A DNA stretch of 64,000 bases from Corynebacterium suicordis DSM 45110 (GTDB lineage Bacteria; Actinomycetota; Actinomycetes; Mycobacteriales; Mycobacteriaceae): the NCBI RefSeq assembly GCF_015351405.1, contig NZ_JADKMY010000001.1, positions 124,001 to 188,000 of the forward strand, written 5' to 3'. A model generated the notes under the pieces. That model was not told the origin of the DNA. It was given only the letters and a program-made list of their open reading frames with translations, and ran no database searches. The translations under genes were made by a program, and so were the position numbers. Every line of letters starts with the position of its first letter. The first letter of the stretch is position 1. Shown piece after piece: positions 27,275 to 35,814 of the stretch.

Positions 27275-28813
27275 ATGGATCAGCCCGCCCCCCAGCTACA
27301 GGTTCCGCAAGACCGCACCGCCGAGACGCGAGTGCAACCCGCGGACACGGAACCCATGGCTCGGGGGTTTGTTGATTTCCTTGGCGGGCCACTCGGTAAG
27401 CATGCATACGTGGGCCGCGAAGTCTGGTGGACCGCACTGCGGATGATCATGGCGATCAGCGCGGGATTCCTCACCCTGGGTTGGCTGCAAAAAGCCAACT
27501 GCGTGCGCACCGCAGTCTCCGATGCGGGCCCATACGTGGATTGGGCGGGAAAGGTGCAGTACACCTCAGCCTGCTACTCGGATATCATCGTGCTCTACGG
27601 TGGCCGCGGATTCGAGTCCGCCCAATTCCCCTACGCTTTCTCCTGGCAGGCAGACGGCATCACTCGTTACCTGGAATACCCGGTGATCACGGGCCTGTTC
27701 CAGTACGCGATGGCGCTGCTCACCAAGCCCGTGGCAGCCCTCTGGGAGGCGGCTGGCCTTCCCCCTGCAGCCAATGCCGCGATCAACATGGGAGTCACTG
27801 CGTTTTTTCTGGCCGCATGCTGGATCGCTGCCTGCGTGGTGGTCACCAAGCTGGCGGGAAATCGCCCGTGGGACACGCTGCTCATGGCCGCCTCTCCCCT
27901 GGTCATCGTCCACGCGTTCACAAACTACGACCTGCTCTCCATCCTCTTTGCCGTGCTGGCCATCTGGCTGTGGGCCAAGGGTCGACCCGGCTGGGCTGGT
28001 GTGCTGGCCGGGTTGGGCATCGCTGCCAAGCTGTGGCCACTATTCATCGTCGGTGCCATGGGCCTGCTGGCTCTGCGCGCCCGGAACTGGTCGGTGATGT
28101 TCCGCCTCGCAGCGGGCACGGTACTCGCCTGGCTAGCGGTCAATGTGCCGATCTACCTGGCGTATCCCGAGGCCTGGGGCGAGTTCTTCCGTCTCAACTC
28201 CTCCCGTGGCTGGGAAGGTTCCACCATCTACGCGGTGCTGGCCCACCTCACCGGCTGGGAGCAGTGGAATGGCACTACCCCGAGCCAAGCCGTGAATAAC
28301 GTCCAGCAGTTCAACACCATCACCCTGGTGCTGCTGGTCATCGCCCTCATGTTGCTCACCTACGTGGTGCTCACCGTGAAGCAACGCCCGCGCTTGGCCC
28401 AGGTGATGTTCCTGGCCGTGCTGGCCTTCATGCTGACCAATAAGGTGTGGAGCCCGCAGTATTCCATCTGGCTGCTGCCCCTGCTGGTGCTGGCTCTCCC
28501 CCGCTGGCGGCTCGTGTTCACGTGGGCGGCCGTGGAAGCGTTCTACTGGTACCTGCGGATGTGGACGTTCCTCCCGCAGGAGCTGGCGGCGCCTGACTGG
28601 CTGGTGGATTCTTTCACCGTGCTGCGGCTTGGTTTGCTGGTGGCAATGGCCGTGATTGTGTTGCGGCAAATGTACGGCAGCGCACCTGACCCCGTGCGGG
28701 CCGCCCATGCTGGCAGGGATCCCCTGGCTGGGGCGCTGGGGGTTGGCGTCGAAAAGCAAGCAAAAGAGCACGTAGAAAACGCGCACAAAGAAACAATGGG
28801 AAGTACAAATTAA
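27275..28813 (+). CDS. GT87-like membrane glycosyltransferase (Rv0051-like)
   Basis: 512 residues, about 11-12 membrane segments; resembles DUF2029/GT87 glycosyltransferases, which use polyprenyl-phosphate sugars outside the membrane. The first extracytoplasmic loop contains YSDIIVLYGGRG, placing acidic residues where GT-C enzymes keep their catalytic Asp. Acceptor and sugar are unknown; mannan or arabinan assembly is the usual role for relatives. It follows ponA by 52 nt, as Rv0051 follows Rv0050, and overlaps the next small gene by one base. The last 30 residues are hydrophilic. Confidence 0.82.
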   Translation: MDQPAPQLQVPQDRTAETRVQPADTEPMARGFVDFLGGPLGKHAYVGREVWWTALRMIMAISAGFLTLGWLQKANCVRTAVSDAGPYVDWAGKVQYTSACYSDIIVLYGGRGFESAQFPYAFSWQADGITRYLEYPVITGLFQYAMALLTKPVAALWEAAGLPPAANAAINMGVTAFFLAACWIAACVVVTKLAGNRPWDTLLMAASPLVIVHAFTNYDLLSILFAVLAIWLWAKGRPGWAGVLAGLGIAAKLWPLFIVGAMGLLALRARNWSVMFRLAAGTVLAWLAVNVPIYLAYPEAWGEFFRLNSSRGWEGSTIYAVLAHLTGWEQWNGTTPSQAVNNVQQFNTITLVLLVIALMLLTYVVLTVKQRPRLAQVMFLAVLAFMLTNKVWSPQYSIWLLPLLVLALPRWRLVFTWAAVEAFYWYLRMWTFLPQELAAPDWLVDSFTVLRLGLLVAMAVIVLRQMYGSAPDPVRAAHAGRDPLAGALGVGVEKQAKEHVENAHKETMGSTN

Positions 28814-29004
28814 TGAGCGAAACAGCAATGATCGTCACGATGGGCAGCGTATTCATCGGATTCGTGCTCTTCGGATCCTCGTATGCGGCCTTCAGCTACA
28901 AGAAACCGCGGGCGCTGGTGTGGGGTCTGTTCGCGGTGGCCATCCTCTTCCTCACGGTGGTTCCGGTCACGGTGGCCGTTTTCTTTGCGACGGCAGGGCA
29001 GTGA
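28813..29004 (+). CDS. Small two-TM membrane protein
   Basis: 63 residues with two hydrophobic helices (about 5-27 and 36-59) joined by the basic loop SYKKPR. Its ATG overlaps the glycosyltransferase stop (TAATG), so the two are translationally coupled. Likely a small accessory subunit; no family is recognised. Confidence 0.65.
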   Translation: MSETAMIVTMGSVFIGFVLFGSSYAAFSYKKPRALVWGLFAVAILFLTVVPVTVAVFFATAGQ

Positions 29005-29066
29005 CCTTTCCGCGAAGAAATGCAGGCGGGGAAATACAGACATTAGGTTTCCGAGGTGGCAGCCAG

Positions 29067-29123
29067 TATTATGGAAGAGTTGCTGACGCAACGACCCTCC
29101 TGCCATACCTAAAGGGGTATGGC
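29067..29123 (+). promoter_or_regulatory. rpsF promoter and structured 5' leader
   Basis: TATTAT at 29067-29072 is a plausible -10. The leader that follows contains two hairpins: GTTGC/GCAAC (29079-29092) and an 8-bp GCCATACC/GGTATGGC stem (29102-29123). The long leader ahead of a ribosomal protein gene suggests control by an RNA structure. I cannot match it to a named leader family. Confidence 0.4.
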
Positions 29124-29158
29124 CACAAATAACTAGACCATAGGAGGTGATGAGGTCC

Positions 29159-29446
29159 GTGCGTCAATACGAAATGATGATTATCATCGACCCTTCCCAG
29201 GATGAGCGCACCGTTACCCCGTCGCTGGACAAATTCTTGGAAATTGTCCGCAAGGATAACGGCAAAGTGGAAAAGGTAGACGTCTGGGGCAAGCGCCGCC
29301 TCGAGTACCCGATCCAGAAGAAGGAAGAGGGCATCTACGTTGTTCTCGACCTGAACTGCGAATCCGCTACCGTGCAGGAGCTTGACCGCGTGCTCAACAT
29401 CAATGACACCATTCTGCGCACCAAGCTGCTGCGCAAGGATCAGTAA
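29159..29446 (+). CDS. rpsF: 30S ribosomal protein S6
   Basis: 95 residues from GTG 29159, the usual S6 length. A very strong Shine-Dalgarno AGGAGGTGA (29142-29150) lies 8 nt upstream and decides this start over the in-frame GTG at 29147, which falls inside it. Conserved stretches are [15 protein letters not shown] and the [16 protein letters not shown] core strand. It assembles with S18 in the 30S platform. The usual neighbour rpsR is missing here; ssb follows directly. Confidence 0.95.
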   Translation: MRQYEMMIIIDPSQDERTVTPSLDKFLEIVRKDNGKVEKVDVWGKRRLEYPIQKKEEGIYVVLDLNCESATVQELDRVLNINDTILRTKLLRKDQ

Positions 29447-29533
29447 CAACTGATTCTTGTGAACACAGACCGGACATAAACGGTCACTCACACCACCACA
29501 CCACTTCACGAACAACACGAAAAGGCTCGAGTT

Positions 29534-30151
29534 ATGGCACAGGGAGAAACCCCGATCACTGTGGTTGGCAACCTCGTTGCTGACCCTGAATTGCGCTACA
29601 CCCCAAGCGGTGCAGCAGTGGCGAACTTCCGCGTGGCTTCCACGCCTCGCCGCTTTGATTCACAGACCAATCAGTGGGTCGATGGCGATGCCCTGTTCAT
29701 GGCTTGTAACGTGTGGCGTCAAGCTGCCGAGAACGTAGCGAACTCCCTGACCAAGGGTGATCGCGTTATCGTGACCGGCCGTTTGCGCCAGCGTTCTTTC
29801 GAAAATCGTGAAGGTGAGCGCCGAAGCGTCATCGAGTTGGAAGTCGACGAAGTCGGCCCAGCTCTGAAGTACGCTACGGCGCAGGTGCAGAAGACTGCTC
29901 CCTCTAACCGCAGTGGCGGACAGGGTGGCAACTTCGGTGGTAACGGCGGTGGCCAGAGTGACTTTAACCAGGGTGGCCAGCAGAGCAACCAGAATTCCGG
30001 ACAGGGATTCGGTGGCCAGGGCAACTCTGGAAACAGTGGAAACGGCGGCAACCAGGGCTTCGGCGGACGCAACGCGTCTCGTGACGATGATCCATGGAAC
30101 TCCGCTCCACAGTCCGGTTTTGGTGGCGGCGACGAAGACCCACCGTTCTGA
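29534..30151 (+). CDS. ssb: Single-stranded DNA-binding protein
   Basis: 205 residues. The OB-fold domain (about 1-115) begins with the typical [21 protein letters not shown] and includes [18 protein letters not shown] and [16 protein letters not shown] Gly/Asn/Gln-rich flexible linker (about 125-185) leads to the acidic tip DEDPPF, which recruits partner proteins. It coats single-stranded DNA during replication and repair. It lies between rpsF and rplI, with dnaB downstream. Confidence 0.96.
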   Translation: MAQGETPITVVGNLVADPELRYTPSGAAVANFRVASTPRRFDSQTNQWVDGDALFMACNVWRQAAENVANSLTKGDRVIVTGRLRQRSFENREGERRSVIELEVDEVGPALKYATAQVQKTAPSNRSGGQGGNFGGNGGGQSDFNQGGQQSNQNSGQGFGGQGNSGNSGNGGNQGFGGRNASRDDDPWNSAPQSGFGGGDEDPPF

Positions 30152-30240
30152 TTCGCCCACTGACTAGTTGAGACTAGAACACTTAATCCACGCATTAAGT
30201 CACCCTCCATTGCACACATTGCACAACGAAAGGCTGGATC

Positions 30241-30693
30241 ATGAAGCTGATCCTCACCGCCGCCGTTGACAAACTCGGTGTTCCCGGCGACATCGTTGAA
30301 GTCAAGGCTGGCTACGGACGTAACTACCTTTTGCCTCGCGGCTACGCCATCCTGGCGACCCGCGGCGCTGAAAAGCAGATCGAAGGCATCAAGCGCGCTC
30401 AAGAAGCTCGCGAGATCCGCGATCTGGATCACGCACGCGAAGTTAAGCAAGAGCTGGACACCCTCTCCGGTGTGACCATTCCGGTCCGCACCTCTGAGGC
30501 TGGCAAGCTGTTCGGATCTGTCACCGCTGACGATGTTGTCGCAGCAGTGAAGAAGGCCAACGGCCGCTCCCTGGACAAGCACGCTATTGCTTTGAAGAAG
30601 AACGAAGTGAAGACCACCGGCCTGTACGCCGTGGACGTGAAGCTGCAGGATGACATCGTGGCTTCCCTGAACTTCGAGGTTGTTGCACAGTAA
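30241..30693 (+). CDS. rplI: 50S ribosomal protein L9
   Basis: 150 residues, full length. The N-terminal domain has the family signature GxxGDIVEVKAGYGRNYLLPRGYA; a long helix (about 43-75) joins it to the C-terminal domain. It binds 23S rRNA in the large subunit and influences frame maintenance. The Shine-Dalgarno sequence GAAAGG lies 8 nt upstream. It ends the rpsF-ssb-rplI cluster; two small hairpins directly follow the stop. Confidence 0.96.
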   Translation: MKLILTAAVDKLGVPGDIVEVKAGYGRNYLLPRGYAILATRGAEKQIEGIKRAQEAREIRDLDHAREVKQELDTLSGVTIPVRTSEAGKLFGSVTADDVVAAVKKANGRSLDKHAIALKKNEVKTTGLYAVDVKLQDDIVASLNFEVVAQ

Positions 30694-30731
30694 TTCCCTT
30701 ATTGAGGGAACTACGTCCCCCTTCGAGGGGA
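30694..30731 (+). terminator. Two short hairpins after rplI
   Basis: TTCCCTTATTGAGGGAA (30694-30710) and CCCCCTTCGAGGGG (30716-30730) are back-to-back stem-loops immediately after the rplI stop. Neither has a T-run, so they may protect the 3' end or attenuate transcription rather than terminate it fully. Confidence 0.4.
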
Positions 30732-30965
30732 TGCAGCAGCAAGACAAGCAGCAGCGATAGCTCGCCACTGCCACCTGCAGAAACTCACGTAACTGTCGGT
30801 GCATGGAGTCTCTTCGGCGCAGAAAAGTCTAGACAACTTTCCTGGGCTTGGAACCCTTCCGTTTTCGGCTTAGACACCCGAAATAGCAGGGGAGCAGAAG
30901 AGGTTTCGGCGGCCCCAATCCTGCTCACTGATATTGAGACACATCAAGACAACAGCACGCCTCAA
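30732..30965. other. Non-coding spacer, no recognisable feature
   Basis: Between the rplI hairpins and the shared terminator I see no convincing gene. An open frame here lacks a ribosome-binding site and any recognisable protein pattern. Confidence 0.5.
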
Positions 30966-31023
30966 TAAAAGACCCCGCAACGCCCTCGCTCAATCATTGA
31001 GCGGGTTGGCGATGCGGGGTCTT
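30966..31023. terminator. Bidirectional terminator between rplI and the monooxygenase gene
   Basis: AAGACCCCGCA (30969-30979) pairs perfectly with TGCGGGGTCTT (31013-31023). A second hairpin, CGCTCAA/TTGAGCG, sits inside. Read on the minus strand the stem is followed by TTTTATT, a good terminator for the monooxygenase; on the plus strand the T-run is weaker. Confidence 0.8.
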
Positions 31024-31073
31024 GGTGTTTCTCGGGTGCTAGCCGGGGGGTGCCCGGTAGCTAGTTCGAGCTC

Positions 31074-32705
31074 TTACACTGCGGCGGGGCTGGTCTTCTC
31101 AGACCCTGCAGGCTCAGCAGAATCCGTAGACCGTGCAGCGTCCGCCGCGGCCTGTTCCTTCAGTTCCTGAGCTGCAGCAATCGCGTCACGGCCAAAGACC
31201 ATGTCCCGCTTATTATCGGAAGGCTTGATCCGCTTGGACTCGTAGAGGAAGTCCTGGGTGAGCCGCCAAGGATCGCGGTCGCCCTGTCGAGGCAGCAGGT
31301 GCACGCTGCGCTTGATGTAGCCCGCATCCATGTCCAGCAGCGGTTTCGTGCCGTCCACCTCATCGGGGAGCACGGGGCAGTAGTGATCTTCACCCAGCTG
31401 CTTCCACAGCGTGACCATGTAGTCGGAGGTCATATCCGCGCGCAGCGTCCATGATTGGTTGAGGTAGCCGATGGTGTAGCTGAAGTTCGGTAGGGAATCC
31501 AGCATCAATCCGCGGTAGCTCACCATGTCCGGCATCGGCAGGTGCTGGCCATCCACAGCTACCTGCGCATTGCCGAAGCCCTGCAGGACCAGGCCGGTTG
31601 CGGTGACGATCACGTCTGCCTCGATAAAGCGCCCATCTTGGAGCTTGATACCGCGCTCCTGGACTTCCTCGATGTTGCCCGTGACCACCTGGGCGCCATT
31701 AGCGATGGACTGGTAGATATCCCCGTCCGGTGCCTTACATACGCGCTGGTCCCACGGGTTGTAGGGAGGCTTGAAGTGCTGCTTGACCTGCTCTGCAGGC
31801 AGGTACTTGCGTGCCCAGTAGTGGAACACGCCCTTGGCCAGGGTGGGGTATTTCTGACACAGGTAGTACTGGGCCATATCCCGGCGCACGTGGATTGCCC
31901 GAGCCACCTTATCCGAGTACTTGTCGGGCAGCACCGCGCGGGAGCACGCGGAGATCCAGTCGGTTTCCAGCAGGGGAGCGATGTAGGTGGGTGTGCGCTG
32001 GAGCATGGTCGCCTCTGCACCCATGTTGTGCAGCGCGGGCAGCAGCGTGATGGAGGTAGCGCCGGAACCGATCACCACGACCTTCTTGGAGCGCACGTCG
32101 AGATCCTTGGGCCAGCGCTGAGGGTGAATCACGGTGCCCTGGAAGTTTTCGATGCCAGGAATGCTGGCGGTGAACCCATGGGAGTGGCGGAAGTAACCGG
32201 CGGCGAAGTGGATCCTCTTCGTCCAGATCACCCGTTCCTTCTTTTCGACGCCATCTTCTCCGCCCTCAGCCATCGCCTCACCTGCAGGGCCGCTCTGCAT
32301 CCGCACAGACCAGAGGCCAGATTCGGTGTGGAACTCGGCTTCCTGAACCCACGTGGAGAGCAGCAGGCGATCCAGGAAGCCAGCATCCTGAGCGACCTCA
32401 CGAACGTAGTTGCGGATGTCCGCAGCACTACCCAAGGAGCCGCTGTGTGGCCACGGCTTGAACGGGAAGGCGAAGGTGGCCATATCGGAATCTGAGCGGA
32501 TGCCGGGGTAGGTGAAGGTGTTCCAGGTTCCGCCCACGTCGGTGTTGGAATCCACTGCCATCCATTCCCATTCGGGGAGGCGCTCGTGGACGTGGTGAGC
32601 CAGATCCACTCCGGAGATTCCGGCTCCGACGATGATCAGGTCAAAAGGTTTATCTGAGGAGTTATCTTCCAGCTTGAGCTGGGATCCATAAGTGGTGGTG
32701 TGCAT
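31074..32705 (-). CDS. Flavin-containing (Baeyer-Villiger-type) monooxygenase, EthA-like
   Basis: 543 residues from ATG 32705, chosen because GGAGAACT directly precedes it; an ATG 12 nt upstream is the alternative. FAD-binding GAGISG lies at 27-32 and a second Rossmann motif, GSGATS, at about 213-218. The Baeyer-Villiger fingerprint FxGxxxHxxxW is present as FQGTVIHPQRW (about 188-198). It would insert oxygen into ketones using NADPH; mycobacterial EthA belongs to this group and activates ethionamide. The physiological substrate is unknown. The gene stands alone. Confidence 0.9.
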   Translation of the reverse strand: MHTTTYGSQLKLEDNSSDKPFDLIIVGAGISGVDLAHHVHERLPEWEWMAVDSNTDVGGTWNTFTYPGIRSDSDMATFAFPFKPWPHSGSLGSAADIRNYVREVAQDAGFLDRLLLSTWVQEAEFHTESGLWSVRMQSGPAGEAMAEGGEDGVEKKERVIWTKRIHFAAGYFRHSHGFTASIPGIENFQGTVIHPQRWPKDLDVRSKKVVVIGSGATSITLLPALHNMGAEATMLQRTPTYIAPLLETDWISACSRAVLPDKYSDKVARAIHVRRDMAQYYLCQKYPTLAKGVFHYWARKYLPAEQVKQHFKPPYNPWDQRVCKAPDGDIYQSIANGAQVVTGNIEEVQERGIKLQDGRFIEADVIVTATGLVLQGFGNAQVAVDGQHLPMPDMVSYRGLMLDSLPNFSYTIGYLNQSWTLRADMTSDYMVTLWKQLGEDHYCPVLPDEVDGTKPLLDMDAGYIKRSVHLLPRQGDRDPWRLTQDFLYESKRIKPSDNKRDMVFGRDAIAAAQELKEQAAADAARSTDSAEPAGSEKTSPAAV

Positions 32706-33127
32706 AGTTCTCCACATTAGAACCTCAACGCAGAATAAGTTTGGTATCGGAAAAGAATTTATAATTTTGTTCGCGGTGGGAGAGGGGGATTCCCCGGAGC
32801 GGGGGCACTGATAATTAAGTGAATATAAGGTGAAATGAGCGAACTTAGTGTGACCTGCGGGTATAGAACCGTGGGGATTCCGCGAGCTGGGGAAATGCTT
32901 ATCCCCAAGTTATCCACCGGTGTGCAATGTGCATAAAGTAGCAAATCTGCACACGTGACCTGCGGGTTTAGGAATAACTGCAGGTCATGGGCCTGAGTTT
33001 CCACAGTTTATCCACAAGCTGAACTGGGGATAAGAAAGTTTTCCACAAGCTGTCCACAGAATATCCCCAAGAGGCTGTGGAATTGAGGTTTTCCCGGGCT
33101 GTCTTGAGGCGCGCTAAGGTACTGGAC
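32706..33127. promoter_or_regulatory. DnaA-box cluster and repeats upstream of dnaB
   Basis: This 420-nt gene-free spacer contains two exact TTATNCACA DnaA boxes: 32928-32936 (minus) and 33008-33016 (plus). Four one-mismatch boxes lie at 32899-32907, 32910-32918, 33025-33033 (minus) and 33039-33047. The first 120 nt next to the monooxygenase are A+T-richer. It also carries three copies of a TGACCTGC element (32851, 32956 and, inverted, 32980-32987). TAAGGT near 33115 is a possible leaderless -10 for dnaB. Confidence 0.65.
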
Positions 33128-34582
33128 ATGAGCGCACAGGGACAGGGCATGCAGTTTGGGGAGCCACCAGCCGTAGAGCCGTGGGAAGAACAGCCACGCA
33201 ACTCCGGGGGAGGCGGGCAGTACCGGAAGGCCGCGCAGGATCTGGGCCGGCAGATGCCACAGAACGTGGAAGCGGAGCAGGGCGTGCTCGGCGGCATGAT
33301 GTTGAACAAGGAAGCCATCGCGGATGTGGTGGAAAAACTGACGATGGATGATTTCTATCGCCCAGCGCACGCCACCATTTTCGAGACCATCCTGCGGCTC
33401 TATGGCGAGGGCAAAGAAATCGACCCGGTGATCGTGGCCGGGCGTCTGGATAGGGATGCGCAGCTGGAGGCCGTGGGTGGAGCCACGTACCTGCACAGCA
33501 TCATTTCCCGCACGCCCACCTCGGCAAACGTTGGTTTCTACGCGGGCCTGGTGGCGGAAAAGGCTACGCTGCGCCGCTTGGTTCAGGCGGGTACCAAGAT
33601 CGTGCAGCTGGGTTACTCCGGCATCGAGGGTGCGGAAGTGGCCACGGTGGTGGATAACGCGCAGCAAGAGATGTTCAAGATGACCAACTCCGCTGCCGCG
33701 GAGGATTATCAGGTCTTTGCAGAGCTGCTGGATGAAACCATGCAGGAAATCGAGGAAAAAGAAGCCGAAGGTGGCCTGGCTCAGGGCGTGCCGACTGGTT
33801 TTGTGGATCTCGATGACATGACCAACGGCCTGCATGGTGGGCAGATGATCATTGTCGCAGCTCGCCCAGGTGTGGGTAAGTCCACGTTGGCCTTGGACTT
33901 CATGCGCAGCGCGTCTATCAAGCACAACAAGCCCTCGGCTCTGTTCAGCCTGGAAATGAGTAAGAGGGAGGTGATGATGCGCATCTTCTCCGCCGAGGCG
34001 GAGGTGCATCTCTCCGCGATGCGCGGCGGCAAGATGGATGAGGATGACTGGAAGCGGCTCACCCTGCGCCTGGGAGAGATTGACCAGGCGCCCATCTTCA
34101 TTGATGATTCCCCCAACCTCACCATGATGGAGATTCGCGCTAAAGCGCGCCGTCTCAAGCAGCAGCATGATCTATCGCTCGTGGTGGTGGACTACCTGCA
34201 GCTGATGAGCTCGGGTCAGCGCGTGGAATCCCGCCAGCAGGAGGTCTCGGACTTCTCCCGTCAGCTCAAGCTGCTGGCCAAGGAGGTGGATGTTCCCGTG
34301 ATCGCCATCTCTCAGCTGAACCGTGGTGTGGAATCTCGTGGTGATGATGCATTGCCGCGCGTCTCAGACCTGCGTGAGTCTGGCTCGCTGGAGCAGGATG
34401 CGGATATGGTGATGCTGATCAACCGCCCGGATGCCACCAACCGTGATCACGAACGTGCTGGTGAGGCGGACATTATCCTGGCTAAGCACCGCGGTGGCCC
34501 CATCGGTACGATTACCGTGGCGCACCAGTTGCAGTACTCCAAGTTCAGCGATGTGGCGCGCGATTATCGCTCGCCGATGTAG
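33128..34582 (+). CDS. dnaB: Replicative DNA helicase DnaB
   Basis: 484 residues from ATG 33128; TAAGGT 8 nt upstream favours it over an in-frame ATG 51 nt earlier. The N-terminal domain holds MPQNVEAEQGVLGGMML. The RecA-like ATPase has Walker A ARPGVGKSTLALD, Walker B LVVVDYLQLM and the ISQLNRGVESR motif with the arginine finger region. No intein is present, unlike some mycobacterial dnaB genes. It unwinds DNA at the fork as a hexamer. It follows the rpsF-ssb-rplI cluster with one divergent gene between, and its upstream spacer is rich in DnaA boxes. Confidence 0.95.
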   Translation: MSAQGQGMQFGEPPAVEPWEEQPRNSGGGGQYRKAAQDLGRQMPQNVEAEQGVLGGMMLNKEAIADVVEKLTMDDFYRPAHATIFETILRLYGEGKEIDPVIVAGRLDRDAQLEAVGGATYLHSIISRTPTSANVGFYAGLVAEKATLRRLVQAGTKIVQLGYSGIEGAEVATVVDNAQQEMFKMTNSAAAEDYQVFAELLDETMQEIEEKEAEGGLAQGVPTGFVDLDDMTNGLHGGQMIIVAARPGVGKSTLALDFMRSASIKHNKPSALFSLEMSKREVMMRIFSAEAEVHLSAMRGGKMDEDDWKRLTLRLGEIDQAPIFIDDSPNLTMMEIRAKARRLKQQHDLSLVVVDYLQLMSSGQRVESRQQEVSDFSRQLKLLAKEVDVPVIAISQLNRGVESRGDDALPRVSDLRESGSLEQDADMVMLINRPDATNRDHERAGEADIILAKHRGGPIGTITVAHQLQYSKFSDVARDYRSPM

Positions 34583-34595
34583 TCGATGTAGAGGT

Positions 34596-35075
34596 TTAGC
34601 GCAGGTGGGTGGCTAGCTTGCTCAGGATTCGGCCGAGGTCATCCACATCTTTGGGGTCTAGCTGGTCGAAGAAGTGCTCTCGCACAGCGCCGGCGTGCCC
34701 AGGCGCTGCGGCCTTGATTACCTCCAGGCCGTGGTCTTCGATGGCCACGAACGCCCCGCGGCCGTCATTACTGCAGGTCTCCCTGCGGACCAGTTCTCGT
34801 TTGGCCATGCGGGTGATCTGGTGGGACAGGCGGGAGCGATCCCACTGGAGGGCCTCCGCCAGAACCGCGATTCGCTCCCGCTTTTCCGGGTGCTCGGAGA
34901 GCTGCACCAGAACCACATAATCCGCTAAGGAAATGGAGGAATCCGCCTGCAGCTGGCGAGCGAGCACGGTATCCATCCGCCCAGAGACGAGGATCCAATC
35001 CCGCCACGTGCGCTGCTCTTCGCTGGTCAGCCAGGGGTGTTGCCCATCTTCAGGCCGATTATTGCTTTCATTCAT
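34596..35075 (-). CDS. MarR-family transcriptional regulator next to yceI
   Basis: 159 residues from ATG 35075. Winged-helix core: RIAVLAEALQWDRSRLSHQITRMAKRELVRRE, followed by the wing CSNDGRGAFVAIEDHG. The helices on either side form the dimer. It is divergent from yceI, an arrangement seen for MarR-YceI pairs in many actinobacteria, so it probably represses yceI and itself through the palindrome in the shared spacer. Inducer unknown. Confidence 0.88.
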   Translation of the reverse strand: MNESNNRPEDGQHPWLTSEEQRTWRDWILVSGRMDTVLARQLQADSSISLADYVVLVQLSEHPEKRERIAVLAEALQWDRSRLSHQITRMAKRELVRRETCSNDGRGAFVAIEDHGLEVIKAAAPGHAGAVREHFFDQLDPKDVDDLGRILSKLATHLR

Positions 35076-35086
35076 ATAAACGATTA

Positions 35087-35107
35087 AACCATATAAAAAA
35101 TATAGTT
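35087..35107. promoter_or_regulatory. Likely MarR operator overlapping the yceI -35
   Basis: AACCATATA and AATATAGTT flank AAA and match as inverted repeats at most positions. The right arm runs into the yceI -35. Binding there would block the yceI promoter and probably the regulator's own. Confidence 0.5.
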
Positions 35108-35134
35108 GACGCATCACCTAACATGAACTAGGCT
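35106..35134 (+). promoter_or_regulatory. SigA-type promoter of yceI
   Basis: TTGACG (35106-35111), 17 nt, TAGGCT (35129-35134): a near-consensus housekeeping promoter. It predicts a leader of about 75 nt before the yceI ATG. Confidence 0.6.
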
Positions 35135-35215
35135 GGTTTTCAGAGTCGAGCTCTTAAGAACGAAGCTTGGCGTCGAACACAATGAACATCAACCCAAAGA
35201 AAGTCAGGAGACATC

Positions 35216-35758
35216 ATGTCTACCGTTAACAATTACGCAGGTAATTTCACCATCGATCCCACCCACTCTGAGATCGGCTTTACCGCTCGCCACGCGATGG
35301 TTACCAAGGTCCGCGGCTCCTTCACCGAGTTCAGCGGCACCGCCTCTTCCGAGGAGAACCTGAACAACGCGCAGATTAACGTGGAGATCGACGTGAACTC
35401 CGTGGATACCCGCAACTCTGACCGCGACGGCCACCTGAAGACCGGTGACTTCTTCGAGACCGAGAAGTACCCAAAGATCACCTTCAAGTCCACCGATATC
35501 AAGGCCAAGGACGATGAGACCCTCGAGGTCACCGGCGATCTGACCATCAAGGATGTCACCAAGCCAGTGACCATCGATTTCGAATTCAACGGCGAGGCTG
35601 TAGACCCATTCGGCAACACCCGCGTGGGTTTCGAAGGCCAGACCACCATTAACCGCAAGGACTTCGGCCTGAACTTCCAGGCTGCACTGGATACCGGCGG
35701 AGTGCTGGTGTCCGAGAAGATCACCCTGAACTTCGACATCTCCGCCATCAAGCAGTAA
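35216..35758 (+). CDS. YceI-family lipid-binding protein
   Basis: 180 residues, one YceI lipocalin-like domain: FTIDPTHSEIGFTARHAMVTKVRGSF at the start, then GHLKTGDFFETEKYPKITF and the closing KDFGLNFQAALDTGGVLVSEKI. Family members bind polyisoprenoids in a beta-barrel. No signal peptide is visible, so this one is probably cytosolic. CAGGAG lies 7 nt upstream of the ATG. Controlled by its own promoter and probably by the divergent MarR protein. Confidence 0.9.
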   Translation: MSTVNNYAGNFTIDPTHSEIGFTARHAMVTKVRGSFTEFSGTASSEENLNNAQINVEIDVNSVDTRNSDRDGHLKTGDFFETEKYPKITFKSTDIKAKDDETLEVTGDLTIKDVTKPVTIDFEFNGEAVDPFGNTRVGFEGQTTINRKDFGLNFQAALDTGGVLVSEKITLNFDISAIKQ

Positions 35759-35814
35759 TTCCCCGCAAAGCTGGCTTCAACACTGGGGATTAAACGCAGT
35801 AGTAAGCTGCGCTT

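Noticed and set aside
30702..30968. 88-codon frame after rplI
   Set aside because: Overlaps two hairpins, lacks a ribosome-binding site, and its Ser/Pro-rich translation looks random.
32706..33127. Main chromosomal origin oriC
   Set aside because: DnaA boxes are present, but dnaA and dnaN are not adjacent and there is no clear unwinding element, so it is reported only as a DnaA-box cluster.
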